This document shows, in pieces, positions 42,323 to 52,388 of a DNA stretch of 64,000 nt. The stretch comes from Gleimia europaea ACS-120-V-Col10b (GTDB lineage Bacteria > Actinomycetota > Actinomycetes > Actinomycetales > Actinomycetaceae), in assembly GCF_000411155.1 (NCBI RefSeq), contig NZ_KE150266.1:558001-622000 (forward strand). The letters run 5' to 3'. Both the position numbers and the translations under genes were made by a program. Positions within the stretch are counted from its first letter, which is position 1. Each line of letters opens with the position of its first letter. Below the pieces are notes generated by a model, which saw only the letters and a list, made by a program, of their open reading frames with translations, did no database searches and was not told the origin of the DNA.

Positions 42323-42856
42323 CTAGAATCCGGGCAACAGCCGGATGCTAAACAGGTGACTGAGCGATACCGATGACACGCCTGCCTCGTGCCCTATATC
42401 AATGTGATCCATGTAGACCGAAACTATAAAGCCACTTAGTGAGGTATCCCCAACCTGCACCGCCACGCGCCGACGCTGGCGCATAATTTGCCGCAATATC
42501 GCGGATAACCCCAGACGCTTTTCTATAAGACTCGGCTCTGGCGCCACTCTTGCAAGACTTTCAACAACCGCGATTGAAGCAGTAGAGACGAGCTCTTGCA
42601 CTCCCCCATCTTCAAGCAGTACCCATGCTGGGTTGGATCGAATCACTCTCCCTTTTGCACTGGCACCGAAGGGAGAAAAAACACTAACTTCAAGGTTTTC
42701 TGCGGCTCGCAACCTATCTGACAGCCCTGCTGAAACCAGTTCAGCCTCGGCAAGCTCCGCCACCTCTTCACGACTTTGCGCCACCTGTTCACCAACGAAC
42801 TCTTGGGCAAGACCCGCAATTATCTGTTCGAAATCCATCTCCTGATTGAAACACAT
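42323..42856 (-). CDS. Conserved hypothetical protein
   Basis: A 177-residue soluble protein, helical and acidic at the N-terminus (DFEQIIAGLAQEFVGEQ), then a beta-rich middle with SVFSPFGASAKGRVIRSNPAWVLLEDGG and a C-terminal half with LSGFIVSVYMDHIDIGHE. No catalytic or metal motif is visible and I do not recognise a named family. It starts at ATG 42856, or at ATG 42838, with no clear ribosome binding site for either. Lies between the HTH and LysM genes. Confidence 0.75.
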   Translation of the reverse strand: MCFNQEMDFEQIIAGLAQEFVGEQVAQSREEVAELAEAELVSAGLSDRLRAAENLEVSVFSPFGASAKGRVIRSNPAWVLLEDGGVQELVSTASIAVVESLARVAPEPSLIEKRLGLSAILRQIMRQRRRVAVQVGDTSLSGFIVSVYMDHIDIGHEAGVSSVSLSHLFSIRLLPGF

Positions 42857-42976
42857 CGAGGCTGGGCAACGGGTTTTCCACCATTTTTCGAAATGCTATT
42901 GACACCCATCACACTCCCATGCGAACATCAATCCACATGAACTAATACGAACTGAAACGGATCGGAAACAATAAGG

Positions 42977-43891
42977 TTGAATCGAAACTCAAGCGGTAGC
43001 GCAGGTATCGCTCTTGCCGGCGGCGCCGCATTTGCTGTGACCGCGTTCGCCGCCCTCTCGATTGCGATCGACAATGCGAGCACGATGCGCCTACTCCACA
43101 CCGATGCGAATGCGCTCTTGTACAGTTCTTTGAGTCCTAATACGCTGGCCCTTCCACTTTTCACCGCAGTCGCAGGTTTTACGGTCGCTGCTCTGTCACT
43201 ATGGAGCCTCGCTTCCCTGCTGCTTGCCGAGACCCTTCTCGCATTAGCCAAGCGCGGAACACCTGTTAATCGTCTGCTCGAACTCGTGGTAAACACTTCC
43301 AGCCCTCTAGTTCGATCTTTGCTTAAGAAGCGGGTCGCAACGCTTGCGCTATCTGCATCCCTCATAGTGACCACCACAGCAGCGTTCGCACCTGCGCCAG
43401 CAACGATTCAAGACAACCTGGGCTGGCAAGCCGTATCAACCCAAGAGCCGGCCCCCTCTGAAACGACTGTGCCTTCTGATCTCACGCTATCTGCCCCATC
43501 CACACCGGCTTCACCGGCTCCCCAATCGACAACTCCCCAACCGGAAACACCGGCGGACACCAACCAAACGATGCAGCTTACCTTCCCACCTGAGCCCGTC
43601 CCAAAGGACGCTTCCACTGCCTCGACCACCGGCGTCTCAACACAAGCAGACAGCCTCGAAGATGCGCCAGTTGAGCAGCCCGATCCGGGAAATCCCACAA
43701 ATATTCAATATGTCGTGCGGGCTGGGGACTCCCTATGGAGCATTGCCTCAATTCATCTGCAAACCAGTGAGCCAACCAAAATCGCTGTCGGGTGGCAACG
43801 AATCTACAACCTCAACAAATCCGTTATCGGCGGTAATCCCGATCTGATTTATCCGGGAATGACGCTGACCTTGCCTGGGGAGGACCTCTAA
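42977..43891 (+). CDS. Membrane protein with C-terminal LysM domain
   Basis: A 304-residue protein with about three hydrophobic segments in the first 145 residues, then a proline/threonine-rich linker (about 160-240) and a C-terminal LysM motif (YVVRAGDSLWSIASIHL ... PDLIYPGMTLTLP). It probably anchors in the membrane and reaches into peptidoglycan. TTG start, with AAGG immediately before; the exact start is uncertain. Its stop overlaps the Rv3235-type gene by one base. Confidence 0.82.
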   Translation: MNRNSSGSAGIALAGGAAFAVTAFAALSIAIDNASTMRLLHTDANALLYSSLSPNTLALPLFTAVAGFTVAALSLWSLASLLLAETLLALAKRGTPVNRLLELVVNTSSPLVRSLLKKRVATLALSASLIVTTTAAFAPAPATIQDNLGWQAVSTQEPAPSETTVPSDLTLSAPSTPASPAPQSTTPQPETPADTNQTMQLTFPPEPVPKDASTASTTGVSTQADSLEDAPVEQPDPGNPTNIQYVVRAGDSLWSIASIHLQTSEPTKIAVGWQRIYNLNKSVIGGNPDLIYPGMTLTLPGEDL

Positions 43892-44469
43892 TGTCTACAG
43901 CACTCGCAACCCTCGAACCCGTTTACGAACCGGTCAAGCTACGCACTTTAGAGGGCGGCAAAAGCCCCGCGAAACGCCCGCGCGAGATCACAATCAAGCG
44001 CGCCCCCAATCCAGTTAGAGCACTGAACGGAGTTCTTCCTAAACCCGCGCCTGTAGGACGTCACTGGGCAATAATCGATTCCTCTTGGGACTATTCAAAA
44101 ACCCAGGCCGACATCGAGGTTGTAGGCAGAGCAGAACAGCTACCTGACGCGCGCAGCTGGAGCCGCGCCCTCGCACTCGCAATCGTCGAAACGCTCAGCG
44201 GCCAAAAATACCCCAGCGCACTAGAGCGCTTCGTGAGCCCCGACCTCTACGAGGCCATCGAACGAAAAGTTGCCCTCGCTGCCAGACTAGATGGGCCAGC
44301 TGGACGCTCACCGAGAACAAAAGCCCTGTCTTCTCGGGTGTGCCTCGTCAACGAATCCATTGCAGAAACCACGCACGTAGTGGTTAAAGGGGAAACGACA
44401 AGAGCCGTCGCCATCCGCCTAGAAGCACGAAGGAGGCAATGGGTAGCAACCGCCCTAGAGATCCTGTAA
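43891..44469 (+). CDS. Rv3235-family protein
   Basis: A 192-residue protein with a disordered N-terminal third and a conserved C-terminal domain (about 80-190) containing ARSWSRALALAIVETLSGQ and VVVKGETTRAVAIRLEARRRQWVATALEIL. This is the family named after M. tuberculosis Rv3235. No enzyme motif is seen and function is unknown. It is coupled to the LysM gene (TAATG), next to secA as in mycobacteria. Confidence 0.82.
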   Translation: MSTALATLEPVYEPVKLRTLEGGKSPAKRPREITIKRAPNPVRALNGVLPKPAPVGRHWAIIDSSWDYSKTQADIEVVGRAEQLPDARSWSRALALAIVETLSGQKYPSALERFVSPDLYEAIERKVALAARLDGPAGRSPRTKALSSRVCLVNESIAETTHVVVKGETTRAVAIRLEARRRQWVATALEIL

Positions 44470-44476
44470 AAGAACG

Positions 44477-44502
44477 CCCGCCACCTGCAAACAGGTGGCG
44501 GG
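44477..44502. terminator. Bidirectional terminator between Rv3235-type gene and secA
   Basis: Eleven-base arms CCCGCCACCTG (44477-44487) and CAGGTGGCGGG (44492-44502) with a CAAA loop. It lies between two convergent genes. On the minus strand (from secA) a TTTT run follows; on the plus strand the tail is TAATACTT. Confidence 0.9.
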
Positions 44503-44519
44503 TAATACTTACAACGCGG

Positions 44520-47351
44520 TTAGCGGCGCTTACGTTTTTGCGCCCTGCGCTGCGCGCGGTTCATAGCAGGTTGCGCCCCACCTTCACGCGCCACAGGAGC
44601 CTTGCTGCGACCTGCCGGGCGGAAAGCAGAACCTTCGTCTGGGATCCCATCAGCATCCCCTGCCCCAGCCGGACCAGACATTTGCATCTTTCCAAAGTGA
44701 GAACGACCCACATCGCCCATCACATTGTCACTCTTAGGCTGAGTCAAAACCTTCGCCTGACGGGCAACCTCAGCAGCCCTCGCCGCATCAAGCTTCTCCT
44801 CCTGCTGTTGCAATGCAAGCTCGAACTGGCCGGCAAACGAGAAAGCAAGCTTCACCGCCTCCTCCCGAATCCGTTCCATCATCGATTGGAACATCTGCGC
44901 GCCCTCAGACCCGTACTCAACCAGCGGATCCCGTTGCCCCATAGCGCGAAGGCCGATACCTTCCTTCAGGTAATCCATCTCGTACAGGTGCTCGCGCCAC
45001 AGTTTATCCACTGAGGCAAGCACAACGCGGCGCTCCAACGCCCGCATCGGCTCCTCCCCCAGCTGCGCCGTAGCTAGCGGGTTCACAGCCACCTTCTCAG
45101 AGATCTTGTCGTACTCATTATGAATGTCCGACACGTACTCAAACACGAAATCCTCAGCCGAAACACCTGAAGCTTCGCCTACGGCATCTACAATTTCCTG
45201 CGGTCGAATCGCCACCGGATAATACTCGTGCAACGTCGAATACAGGCCCTCAAGATCCCAGTCATGCTCATCATCTGAGGGCACGTACTGTGACACCACC
45301 TGGCGCACGAGCTCTTCCATGAAAAACTTCATCTGCGGGTTCATGTCTTCGCCCTCAAGGACGCGGCGACGCTCACCGTACACAGACTCGCGCTGGCCGG
45401 TCATCACATCGTCATACTTGAGGACGTTCTTACGAATCTCAAAGTTGCGCGCCTCAACCTGGGCCTGCGCCGATGCGATAGACTTTGAAACCATCTTTGA
45501 CTCAATCGGCAAATCCTCTGGATAGCTACCCGAAGCCATTACGCGCTGTGCAAGCCCCGCGTTAAACAGGCGCATCAAGTCATCTTCCATCGACAAGTAG
45601 AAGCGCGACTCGCCCGGGTCACCCTGACGGCCAGAACGGCCTCGTAACTGGTTGTCAATACGGCGCGACTCGTGCCTTTCCGTCCCCAGCACGTACAGGC
45701 CGCCAAGCTCCACAACCTCATCGTGCTCCGCCGCAACGGCCTCTTTCGCGGACTCCATCACCTTTGGCCACATCTCGTTGTACTTGTCCGCATCCTCCTG
45801 CGGATCCAAGCCCTCCGAAGCCATGTGGGCAAGTGCAATATGCTCCGCGTTACCGCCAAGCATGATGTCCGTACCACGGCCCGCCATGTTCGTAGCCACT
45901 GTAACAGCGCCCTTACGGCCCGCCATTGCCACAACCGCAGCCTCACGCGCGTGTTGTTTAGCGTTCAAAACCTCGTGTGGAATACGGCGTTCCTTCAACA
46001 TTTGGGAGACCAACTCTGACTTTTCCACCGAAGTAGTACCAACAAGTACAGGCTGGCCCTTCTTGTGGCGCTCCGCAATGTCCTCCACGACGGCATTCAT
46101 CTTGCCCGCGAAAGTGGGGTAAATCAGATCTGGCTGATCCTTGCGGATCATCGGACGGTTAGTCGGGATTGGCACAACACCAATGCCGTAAGTAGATACG
46201 AACTCCGCCGCCTCGGTCTCTGCCGTACCGGTCATGCCAGCACGCGAGCCTTCCGGGTAAAGACGGAAGTAGTTCTGCAACGTGATTGTGGCTAGCGTCT
46301 GGTTCTCCGCTTTGATCTCCACTCCCTCTTTAGCTTCGATCGCCTGGTGCATACCTTCGTTATAGCGACGTCCCGGCAACACGCGGCCGGTGTGCTCATC
46401 AACGATCAGCACCTCGCCGTCCTGCACGATGTAGTCTTTATCGCGCTTGAAGAGCTCCTTGGCCTTGATCGCGTTATTCAAGTAGCCGATCAGAGGGGTG
46501 TGTGCGGCGTCGTACAGGTTGTCGATGCCGAGCTGATCCTCAACTTTATCAATGCCCGGCTCAAGAATACCGATAGTGCGCTTCTTCTCATCAACCTCGT
46601 AATCAACCTCAGGTTCGAGCTGGCGCACCAAGCGTGCGAACGTCATGTACCAATCATCCGCATTGCCCTGCGCCGGGCCCGAAATGATGAGTGGCGTCCG
46701 CGCCTCGTCAATCAAAATCGAGTCAACCTCATCGACAATCACATAGTTATGACCGCGCTGCACCATGTCTTCCGGCACCTGCGCCATGTTGTCACGCAGA
46801 TAGTCGAAACCGAACTCGTTGTTAGTGCCGTACGTGATGTCACAGTTGTACTGCTTGCGACGCTCATCGGGCGTCTGCCCCACCAAAATACAGCCGCACG
46901 TCAGGCCAAGGAAGCGGTAAACGCGGCCCATCAGCTCCGACTGGTAGGAAGCCAAATAGTCGTTCACCGTCACCACGTGCACGCCCTTGCCATCCAAGGC
47001 GCGCAGGTAAGCCGGCAACGTCGCAACTAGCGTCTTACCTTCACCAGTTTTCATTTCCGCGATGTTGCCCTTATGCAACGCGGCGCCACCAATCAGCTGC
47101 ACGTGGAATGGGCGCAACCCCAGCACGCGATCAGCGGCCTCGCGAACCGTTGCAAAAGCCTCAACCATCAAGTCATCAAGCGTTTCGCCCTCTTGTAGGC
47201 GTTGCTTAAACTCATCCGTCTTTGCCTTGAGCTCCTCATCGGTGAGGTTCCGAAAATCGTCTTCGAGGGCATCAACCTGATCCGCAATCGCTTCAAGCTT
47301 ACGAAGGGCTCGGCCCTCACCCATCCTCAAGATCTTGTCAATAATAGACAC
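44520..47351 (-). CDS. secA: Preprotein translocase ATPase SecA
   Basis: Motor ATPase that drives proteins through SecYEG. It has Walker [20 protein letters not shown] in the first nucleotide domain, the DEAD-type [20 protein letters not shown], the helicase motif [16 protein letters not shown] and [15 protein letters not shown]. The 943-residue length fits actinobacterial SecA1. The C-terminal basic tail ([13 protein letters not shown]) has no SEC-C zinc motif, as is common in this group. GTG start with GGAG at the right spacing. Confidence 0.97.
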   Translation of the reverse strand: MSIIDKILRMGEGRALRKLEAIADQVDALEDDFRNLTDEELKAKTDEFKQRLQEGETLDDLMVEAFATVREAADRVLGLRPFHVQLIGGAALHKGNIAEMKTGEGKTLVATLPAYLRALDGKGVHVVTVNDYLASYQSELMGRVYRFLGLTCGCILVGQTPDERRKQYNCDITYGTNNEFGFDYLRDNMAQVPEDMVQRGHNYVIVDEVDSILIDEARTPLIISGPAQGNADDWYMTFARLVRQLEPEVDYEVDEKKRTIGILEPGIDKVEDQLGIDNLYDAAHTPLIGYLNNAIKAKELFKRDKDYIVQDGEVLIVDEHTGRVLPGRRYNEGMHQAIEAKEGVEIKAENQTLATITLQNYFRLYPEGSRAGMTGTAETEAAEFVSTYGIGVVPIPTNRPMIRKDQPDLIYPTFAGKMNAVVEDIAERHKKGQPVLVGTTSVEKSELVSQMLKERRIPHEVLNAKQHAREAAVVAMAGRKGAVTVATNMAGRGTDIMLGGNAEHIALAHMASEGLDPQEDADKYNEMWPKVMESAKEAVAAEHDEVVELGGLYVLGTERHESRRIDNQLRGRSGRQGDPGESRFYLSMEDDLMRLFNAGLAQRVMASGSYPEDLPIESKMVSKSIASAQAQVEARNFEIRKNVLKYDDVMTGQRESVYGERRRVLEGEDMNPQMKFFMEELVRQVVSQYVPSDDEHDWDLEGLYSTLHEYYPVAIRPQEIVDAVGEASGVSAEDFVFEYVSDIHNEYDKISEKVAVNPLATAQLGEEPMRALERRVVLASVDKLWREHLYEMDYLKEGIGLRAMGQRDPLVEYGSEGAQMFQSMMERIREEAVKLAFSFAGQFELALQQQEEKLDAARAAEVARQAKVLTQPKSDNVMGDVGRSHFGKMQMSGPAGAGDADGIPDEGSAFRPAGRSKAPVAREGGAQPAMNRAQRRAQKRKRR

Positions 47352-47453
47352 GGTGCTCCAAAAGTCGTCCTTACACAGTTGATTTCCATTGTAGACCGAC
47401 AGCGGCAGGGCCGCCGCACCCGCTCGAACACGAAAATGATCACCGCACCACTA

Positions 47454-47500
47454 TTTCAATGCCGGACAAACTACGCGCTTGCTCGCGCCCGGCATTGAAA
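47454..47500. repeat. 12-base inverted repeat between hpf and secA
   Basis: TTTCAATGCCGG (47454-47465) and CCGGCATTGAAA (47489-47500) are perfect complements around a 23-base loop that contains a smaller GCGC stem. It lies in the spacer just after the hpf terminator and may be a second 3'-end hairpin of hpf or an element controlling secA. Confidence 0.5.
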
Positions 47501-47520
47501 AGGGCGAGGGCTACTCGCCC
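47497..47520 (-). terminator. Rho-independent terminator after hpf
   Basis: On the minus strand GGGCGAG (47520-47514) and CTCGCCC (47508-47502) enclose TAGCC and are followed by TTTTC (47501-47497). It lies 21 bases past the hpf stop. Confidence 0.75.
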
Positions 47521-47541
47521 CCGCCCTTCTCACATGGAAAA

Positions 47542-48198
47542 CTATTCCGCTTCAACCTTCGTATTCAAACGGATCACACCGTACGTCCAGCCCTCACGGT
47601 GGTAAACCACGCACGGCTGCAACGTTTCTTGATCGATGAACAAGAACCACGGGTGGCCAACCAGCTCCATCTGATACAGAGCCTGATCAACCGTCATCGG
47701 TTCAGCCTCGTGGAGCTTTTGGCGAACGATTACCGGCGAATCCCCAAGCTGCTCCTCCCTGGGCTCGCCAATCTTCAGATCCTCAGCCGAACGAAGCGTA
47801 TCGTGTGGCGGCTCCTCCTTCACGTCCTGGCCCGCCTCCGGCTCTTCATAAATTCCGCCGAGCTCCGGTGCGATCGGAGCGTTATAACGCCTGCGATGAT
47901 CCTTCGCACGGTCGCGGGCACGACGCAGGCGTTCAAACAGTTTCGCGGTTGCAATGTCCACTGCCGCATATCGATCCGAGCTCGATGCCTCCGCACGAAT
48001 GATTGGGCCCTTGCCAAAGACTGTAAGTTCAATCCGCTCCGCGGTCTCAGCTCGACGCGGGTTTGGCTCGTGAGTAAGCTCAACGTCAATACGCTGTGCG
48101 CGCGGGTAGAACAGCGTCACCTTTGACACTTTTTCTTCTACATACTCGCGGAAATTCGGGTGGATTTCGGCATTGCGTCCGACAACTGTGATGTCCAT
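47542..48198 (-). CDS. hpf: Ribosome hibernation promoting factor, long form
   Basis: Binds stationary-phase 70S ribosomes and makes 100S dimers. The 218-residue protein has the HPF N-terminal domain (MDITVVGRNAEIHPNFREYVEEKVSK...) and a C-terminal dimerisation domain ending YHREGWTYGVIRLNTKVEAE, so it is the long form typical of actinobacteria. The ATG at 48198 follows GGAGG; the upstream open frame to 48279 is not family-like. A T-tailed hairpin closes it. Confidence 0.94.
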   Translation of the reverse strand: MDITVVGRNAEIHPNFREYVEEKVSKVTLFYPRAQRIDVELTHEPNPRRAETAERIELTVFGKGPIIRAEASSSDRYAAVDIATAKLFERLRRARDRAKDHRRRYNAPIAPELGGIYEEPEAGQDVKEEPPHDTLRSAEDLKIGEPREEQLGDSPVIVRQKLHEAEPMTVDQALYQMELVGHPWFLFIDQETLQPCVVYHREGWTYGVIRLNTKVEAE

Positions 48199-48359
48199 GG
48201 TTCCTCCAGGAATATGAGGGAAAAATCCCAACTGATTCGCCAGACACACATCGCGCCTGGCCGTGCGTTTAGTTACCACCCCCTACCAGACGTTCGCGGC
48301 GAAAACCTTGCAAAGGCTTTGCCTGATTATTTAAGCTTACCCGAACTTCGTGATGAGCG

Positions 48360-49046
48360 TCACTTTAGCGGACGGCAATTGTGAACATCCGCTAGGGATA
48401 CTCCCACAAAACAGTGCCCTCCAGCGTATTCCACAGCTCTTCTGCAAGCCAGCATCGTAGCTCCGGTTGTCACCACATCGTCCACGAGGATGCACTGCGC
48501 CCCGCGCAAGTCCACCAGCGCGCTCACAGTGTTACTTCGGGCGCGCCGTTGCGCGCCCGACTTACCAGCCTGCGTTGATCCCCAGGCTTTAGTCAGCACC
48601 GGAGCAACCATAACGTCAATCCCTTCGGCTTCAAGGTGAGAGGCGAAGCCCCGAGCGATATGCGGCGTAACCATGAGGCCACGCCACCACCTCGTCCACT
48701 GGGACGGAACCGGCACGATTAGCAGGGGACTGCCCGCAAGGGGAACATCCACCACCGTGCGACGCGTCAGCCATCCTTTGGCCAGCGATCCACCTGCCTG
48801 CAGCAACCACCCTTGCAAATTGTTTGCCCGATCGTGCTTGGCGGTGAGAATGATTCGGCGTAGCGCACCCTCATACTCACCAAGACTGATTAACCGCATC
48901 GGCATTTCGCTTTCGATGAGACCGGCCCTGGCGCAACGTTTTGCTATCGCCGCACACCGGGGGCAAAGCGGCGTATCCCACGCGGCGCAACCAGCGCACG
49001 AAACCGGGACAACGACATTTACTAACTCATTTAGCAAAGCCAACAC
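48360..49046 (-). CDS. ComF-family phosphoribosyltransferase
   Basis: A 228-residue ComF protein with an N-terminal four-cysteine knuckle (CAGCAAWDTPLCPRC) and a C-terminal phosphoribosyltransferase-type fold with the PRPP loop CILVDDVVTTGATM. In naturally competent bacteria ComF helps DNA uptake; in most actinobacteria its physiological role is not known, and competence should not be assumed from it. Located upstream of hpf, as in mycobacteria. Confidence 0.88.
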   Translation of the reverse strand: MLALLNELVNVVVPVSCAGCAAWDTPLCPRCAAIAKRCARAGLIESEMPMRLISLGEYEGALRRIILTAKHDRANNLQGWLLQAGGSLAKGWLTRRTVVDVPLAGSPLLIVPVPSQWTRWWRGLMVTPHIARGFASHLEAEGIDVMVAPVLTKAWGSTQAGKSGAQRRARSNTVSALVDLRGAQCILVDDVVTTGATMLACRRAVEYAGGHCFVGVSLADVHNCRPLK

Positions 49047-49167
49047 GGGGTGATGCTACCGTGGCAACAAGGCGGTAACCGATTGCTCTAACGCGGATGT
49101 GCAAACCTCAAGCCATAGCACTCCTGGGGAAAACTCGCCCATTCGATCCAGCCAGACTTACACCGGG

Positions 49168-50808
49168 TTAATGCGGGTAAGATTCTCCTACGAGATCCGT
49201 TGTGGAGTTGCGCCACGATACGCCAAAGCGTGAATAAACGACCTCGTTCTTCGTATCCAGAAGTACCGCCTGCGGGGTGGCCCCTCCGGAAATACGAATC
49301 GCATCAGCCGGAGCGTCAAGCGATTCGCGCACGGAACCAAGGCTCGAAATGGTGACCGTTCCAGCCCCATTAGCCTGCTGTAAAATCAACGCCGACGTAT
49401 TGCCCGCCCACGACATATCCACCACCGTCGCGGCGTCAAGCTCCACCCGTCGCGGCACGTCAATGCCGGCTGGTTTGCCCTGCGCATTGCGCTTAACCGC
49501 AGCCATCCACACGCTTCCAGACCCATCATCATCGCGACGTAACAAAGCGCGCGCCCCGTCCGGAGAAATCGAAATACTCTGCAACGAGCGACCGTCCTGC
49601 CAAGGAGACGCGATCCTTACGGAGTCATCGCCCGTCGGATTCGTAGCCACAATCTCGTTGCCCACAACCGTCCAAATCCAATCCAGCCGGTCTATCGACG
49701 GGCGGGAAATCCCCTCGCCCGCCAAAATCTGCACCGGCTTGCTACCCGGGCGAACAGCGAAGAGCTTATCTGCGTTAATGAACGCCAGCGGGCTTGAATC
49801 GACGGGCCCGACCGAAGCAGAATGCGCGCCGGGCTGCTCACTAGCGGGAACAACCACGGTCGTAAATGACCTGTCGCGCAGAACAAGGCCGGCCTTGCTG
49901 AAACCAACGCGCTTATCCATTGCCCACGTGGGGCCGGGCGGGATCGCAACGTCGTCCAAGCTCATCCCGTTGTTATTTACCCGCACCTCGGTCACGCCCG
50001 GCACCTGGGCAAGCGTCGACGTTACCTGCCATTTCAAAGCCTCCTGCTGGTCTGGGCTGACCAGGTACTCCCCTTCCAGTTCCACATCCGCAGTACCGGC
50101 CGTCACAGAAACCTGTTGAAGAGGTAAACGCGCACCTTCAGGAATCGCAGAAACCACAGCCGGAGCGATGTCACTGGAAGGCCCCTCGATGAGCGCCTGC
50201 ATCAAATGCGACTCGAGGCGGCGAAGCGGATACCACCGCCGATCCGGTACCAACGCCCGATAGTCAGGGGCGAGGAAGTACACCGAAACCTGCGTGTAAA
50301 CGGCATGGAAAGATGACTGGGACAAAAGCACGCCATCGGGGAGCTCATCAATGCGCCACTGCCCCTGTGCATTAGACGTGAGCTTATATTCCAACGTCGT
50401 CTTGGCCGCTGTTGCCTGCCCCTCATAACTGCCATCTGGAGTCACTACGGCACCAACCCCCACCGAGACCGACACCGTATTTCCATCTCCCGTCACAAGC
50501 GGAGTTTGGTCATCCGAATAGATCTGCACCTGCGACTCCGGACGCCACGCGGCTTTCGCTCGATCCGTCAAATACGAGCGTGCCACCTGAAAATCATCCG
50601 ACAATCCTGCCGCTGAAGCGCGCAAAAAATCGCGCACCAAAATATCGGGAGCGGACCCTGCAACCGGGCCGTAACCCTTCAAAACCAGCGACTCCGCATC
50701 GGGAATATCCCGCTCAAAACTCGTAACCGGCCCTGAAGACGGTAGCGAAGAACAGCCCGCAAGCACCAGCGCGCAAGCCACGGCCAGAGATAAAGCCTTT
50801 CGCCTCAT
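49168..50808 (-). CDS. lpqB: LpqB lipoprotein (MtrAB accessory)
   Basis: Membrane lipoprotein that interacts with the MtrB sensor and influences cell division and MtrA activity in actinobacteria. The 546-residue chain starts with a lipobox (VLAGC, Cys19), then a GerMN-like domain (about 50-260) and a beta-propeller-like C-terminal domain. ATG at 50808 is chosen because GGGAGGAG precedes it and it overlaps the mtrB stop (ATGA); GTG at 50820 is upstream in frame but sits in that site. Confidence 0.93.
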   Translation of the reverse strand: MRRKALSLAVACALVLAGCSSLPSSGPVTSFERDIPDAESLVLKGYGPVAGSAPDILVRDFLRASAAGLSDDFQVARSYLTDRAKAAWRPESQVQIYSDDQTPLVTGDGNTVSVSVGVGAVVTPDGSYEGQATAAKTTLEYKLTSNAQGQWRIDELPDGVLLSQSSFHAVYTQVSVYFLAPDYRALVPDRRWYPLRRLESHLMQALIEGPSSDIAPAVVSAIPEGARLPLQQVSVTAGTADVELEGEYLVSPDQQEALKWQVTSTLAQVPGVTEVRVNNNGMSLDDVAIPPGPTWAMDKRVGFSKAGLVLRDRSFTTVVVPASEQPGAHSASVGPVDSSPLAFINADKLFAVRPGSKPVQILAGEGISRPSIDRLDWIWTVVGNEIVATNPTGDDSVRIASPWQDGRSLQSISISPDGARALLRRDDDGSGSVWMAAVKRNAQGKPAGIDVPRRVELDAATVVDMSWAGNTSALILQQANGAGTVTISSLGSVRESLDAPADAIRISGGATPQAVLLDTKNEVVYSRFGVSWRNSTTDLVGESYPH

Positions 50809-52385
50809 GACTCCTCCCACAGCTGCAAAGGAGTTTGCGATATCTCAACTCCCTGGCGGCGCGGAATCGTTACCATGAATGCCGCCCCCCGGCCCGGCTG
50901 CCCATAAACCTCAATCTTGCCGCCATGCAAAGCCACGTCCTCGTGCGCAATGGACAAGCCCAAGCCGGTGCCGCCGGTTGTTCGAGTGCGCGCCGGATCC
51001 GCACGATAAAAGCGTTCGAACACGTGTGCGCGCGTCTCGTCATCCAAACCAACACCATAGTCACGCACCCGCACCGACGTGGCATCCGGATCCGAACCAA
51101 CCTCAACCTGCACTGGCCCGCCCTCAGCATGCTCAATCGCATTGACCAAGAAATTGCGCAACACCCGCTCCATTCGGCGGCTATCCGCCTCGGCCACATT
51201 CCTACCTTCGCCAGGAATAACCTCTACCTGCACGCCCAGCTTTTCCGCGAGCGCGCGGTTCGCATCCACTACCTTTTGCGCTAGCTCCGCGAAATTCACG
51301 TCATCAAGTTCGAGGGAAGCGGACTTCGAATCGTACCGCGAAATCTCCAACAGGTCGGCCAGCATCTTCTCAAATCGGTCCACCTGCTGATGAAGCAACT
51401 CCGCTGACCGGGCAGAAATCGGGTCAAACTCGTCACGACTGTCGTACAGCATCTCTTCGGCCATACGAATTGTGGTCAAAGGCGTGCGTAGCTCATGAGA
51501 AACATCCGACACGAAACGTTGCTCCAGCTTTGACAGCTCGTCGTATTCCGCGATCTTATTTGCCAGAGAGGATGCCATATTGTTAAACGCGCGCCCTAGC
51601 TGCGACATCTCATCCACACCGTCGGCGTCCACGCGCACGCTCAAATCACCGTCAGCTAGCTGCGTGGCCGCCTCCGCCGTTCTCCGCACCGGCCGCAGAA
51701 GACGATAAATCATGTAAATAAGGCCCGCGCCAAACAGCAAAATCACCGGAACTGCGCCGATCACGAGCGTGCGCATGAGCATTGAAATAGTTGCCTGATC
51801 GTCACTGAGCGAATACACGGTGTACAGCTCGTACTCCCCGGCTAGCGGAAGCGTTACGATATCGCCCACAATGATGCCCGGACTGGGCTTGCCCACGCCG
51901 TTATCTATCTCAACGGACTGATAGTACGGGCCGCCACCGTCAGCCGTCATTTGGCGCATCTGCGGCGTGAGCGCATCAATCACATTTCGATCAATGAGGT
52001 CGTTAATCGCAAACGTTGCTGAAGCACTGGGAGCGCGAAGTAGCATCGTGCCGACCGCGCCCGCCCCCGTAGCGGAGGAGCGCAATGAAGAAATCAGTTT
52101 ATGCGCAAGATCTTGAACCTGGTCCGGAGTTGTGGCCGTGGACTGGTCAAACGTGGACTGTGCCTGAGCTAAACGAACCGTGGCATCATCTAGAATCTGC
52201 TCCCGCCGCTGCTCAAACACCTCCGTGCGCACCTGGAACGTCACCGCCACAAACAGCAAAGACAGCAGGGTCAACATGAGCAACATCATGCCAACTGCAA
52301 CTTTTAGCGACAGAGACTGGCGAATAAAGAGAATTGGGCGGGCATTTTGGAACGCCCGCACCAACTTTGAGCCGCTCGCCTCCAT
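50805..52385 (-). CDS. mtrB: Sensor histidine kinase MtrB
   Basis: Membrane sensor for wall and osmotic state, partner of MtrA. Two transmembrane helices (VGMMLLMLTLLSLLFVAVTF near 30-50 and GAVPVILLFGAGLIYMIYRL near 207-227) enclose a roughly 155-residue sensor, followed by a HAMP region, the dimerisation/phosphoacceptor helix SDVSHELRTP with His297, and an ATPase domain with GTGLGLSIA. 526 residues is usual. Three bases after mtrA. Confidence 0.96.
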   Translation of the reverse strand: MEASGSKLVRAFQNARPILFIRQSLSLKVAVGMMLLMLTLLSLLFVAVTFQVRTEVFEQRREQILDDATVRLAQAQSTFDQSTATTPDQVQDLAHKLISSLRSSATGAGAVGTMLLRAPSASATFAINDLIDRNVIDALTPQMRQMTADGGGPYYQSVEIDNGVGKPSPGIIVGDIVTLPLAGEYELYTVYSLSDDQATISMLMRTLVIGAVPVILLFGAGLIYMIYRLLRPVRRTAEAATQLADGDLSVRVDADGVDEMSQLGRAFNNMASSLANKIAEYDELSKLEQRFVSDVSHELRTPLTTIRMAEEMLYDSRDEFDPISARSAELLHQQVDRFEKMLADLLEISRYDSKSASLELDDVNFAELAQKVVDANRALAEKLGVQVEVIPGEGRNVAEADSRRMERVLRNFLVNAIEHAEGGPVQVEVGSDPDATSVRVRDYGVGLDDETRAHVFERFYRADPARTRTTGGTGLGLSIAHEDVALHGGKIEVYGQPGRGAAFMVTIPRRQGVEISQTPLQLWEES

Positions 52386-52388
52386 CCG

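Noticed and set aside
48290-48345. Palindrome GCAAAGGCTTTGC before hpf
   Set aside because: Short and centred on one base; no nearby promoter pattern supports an operator.
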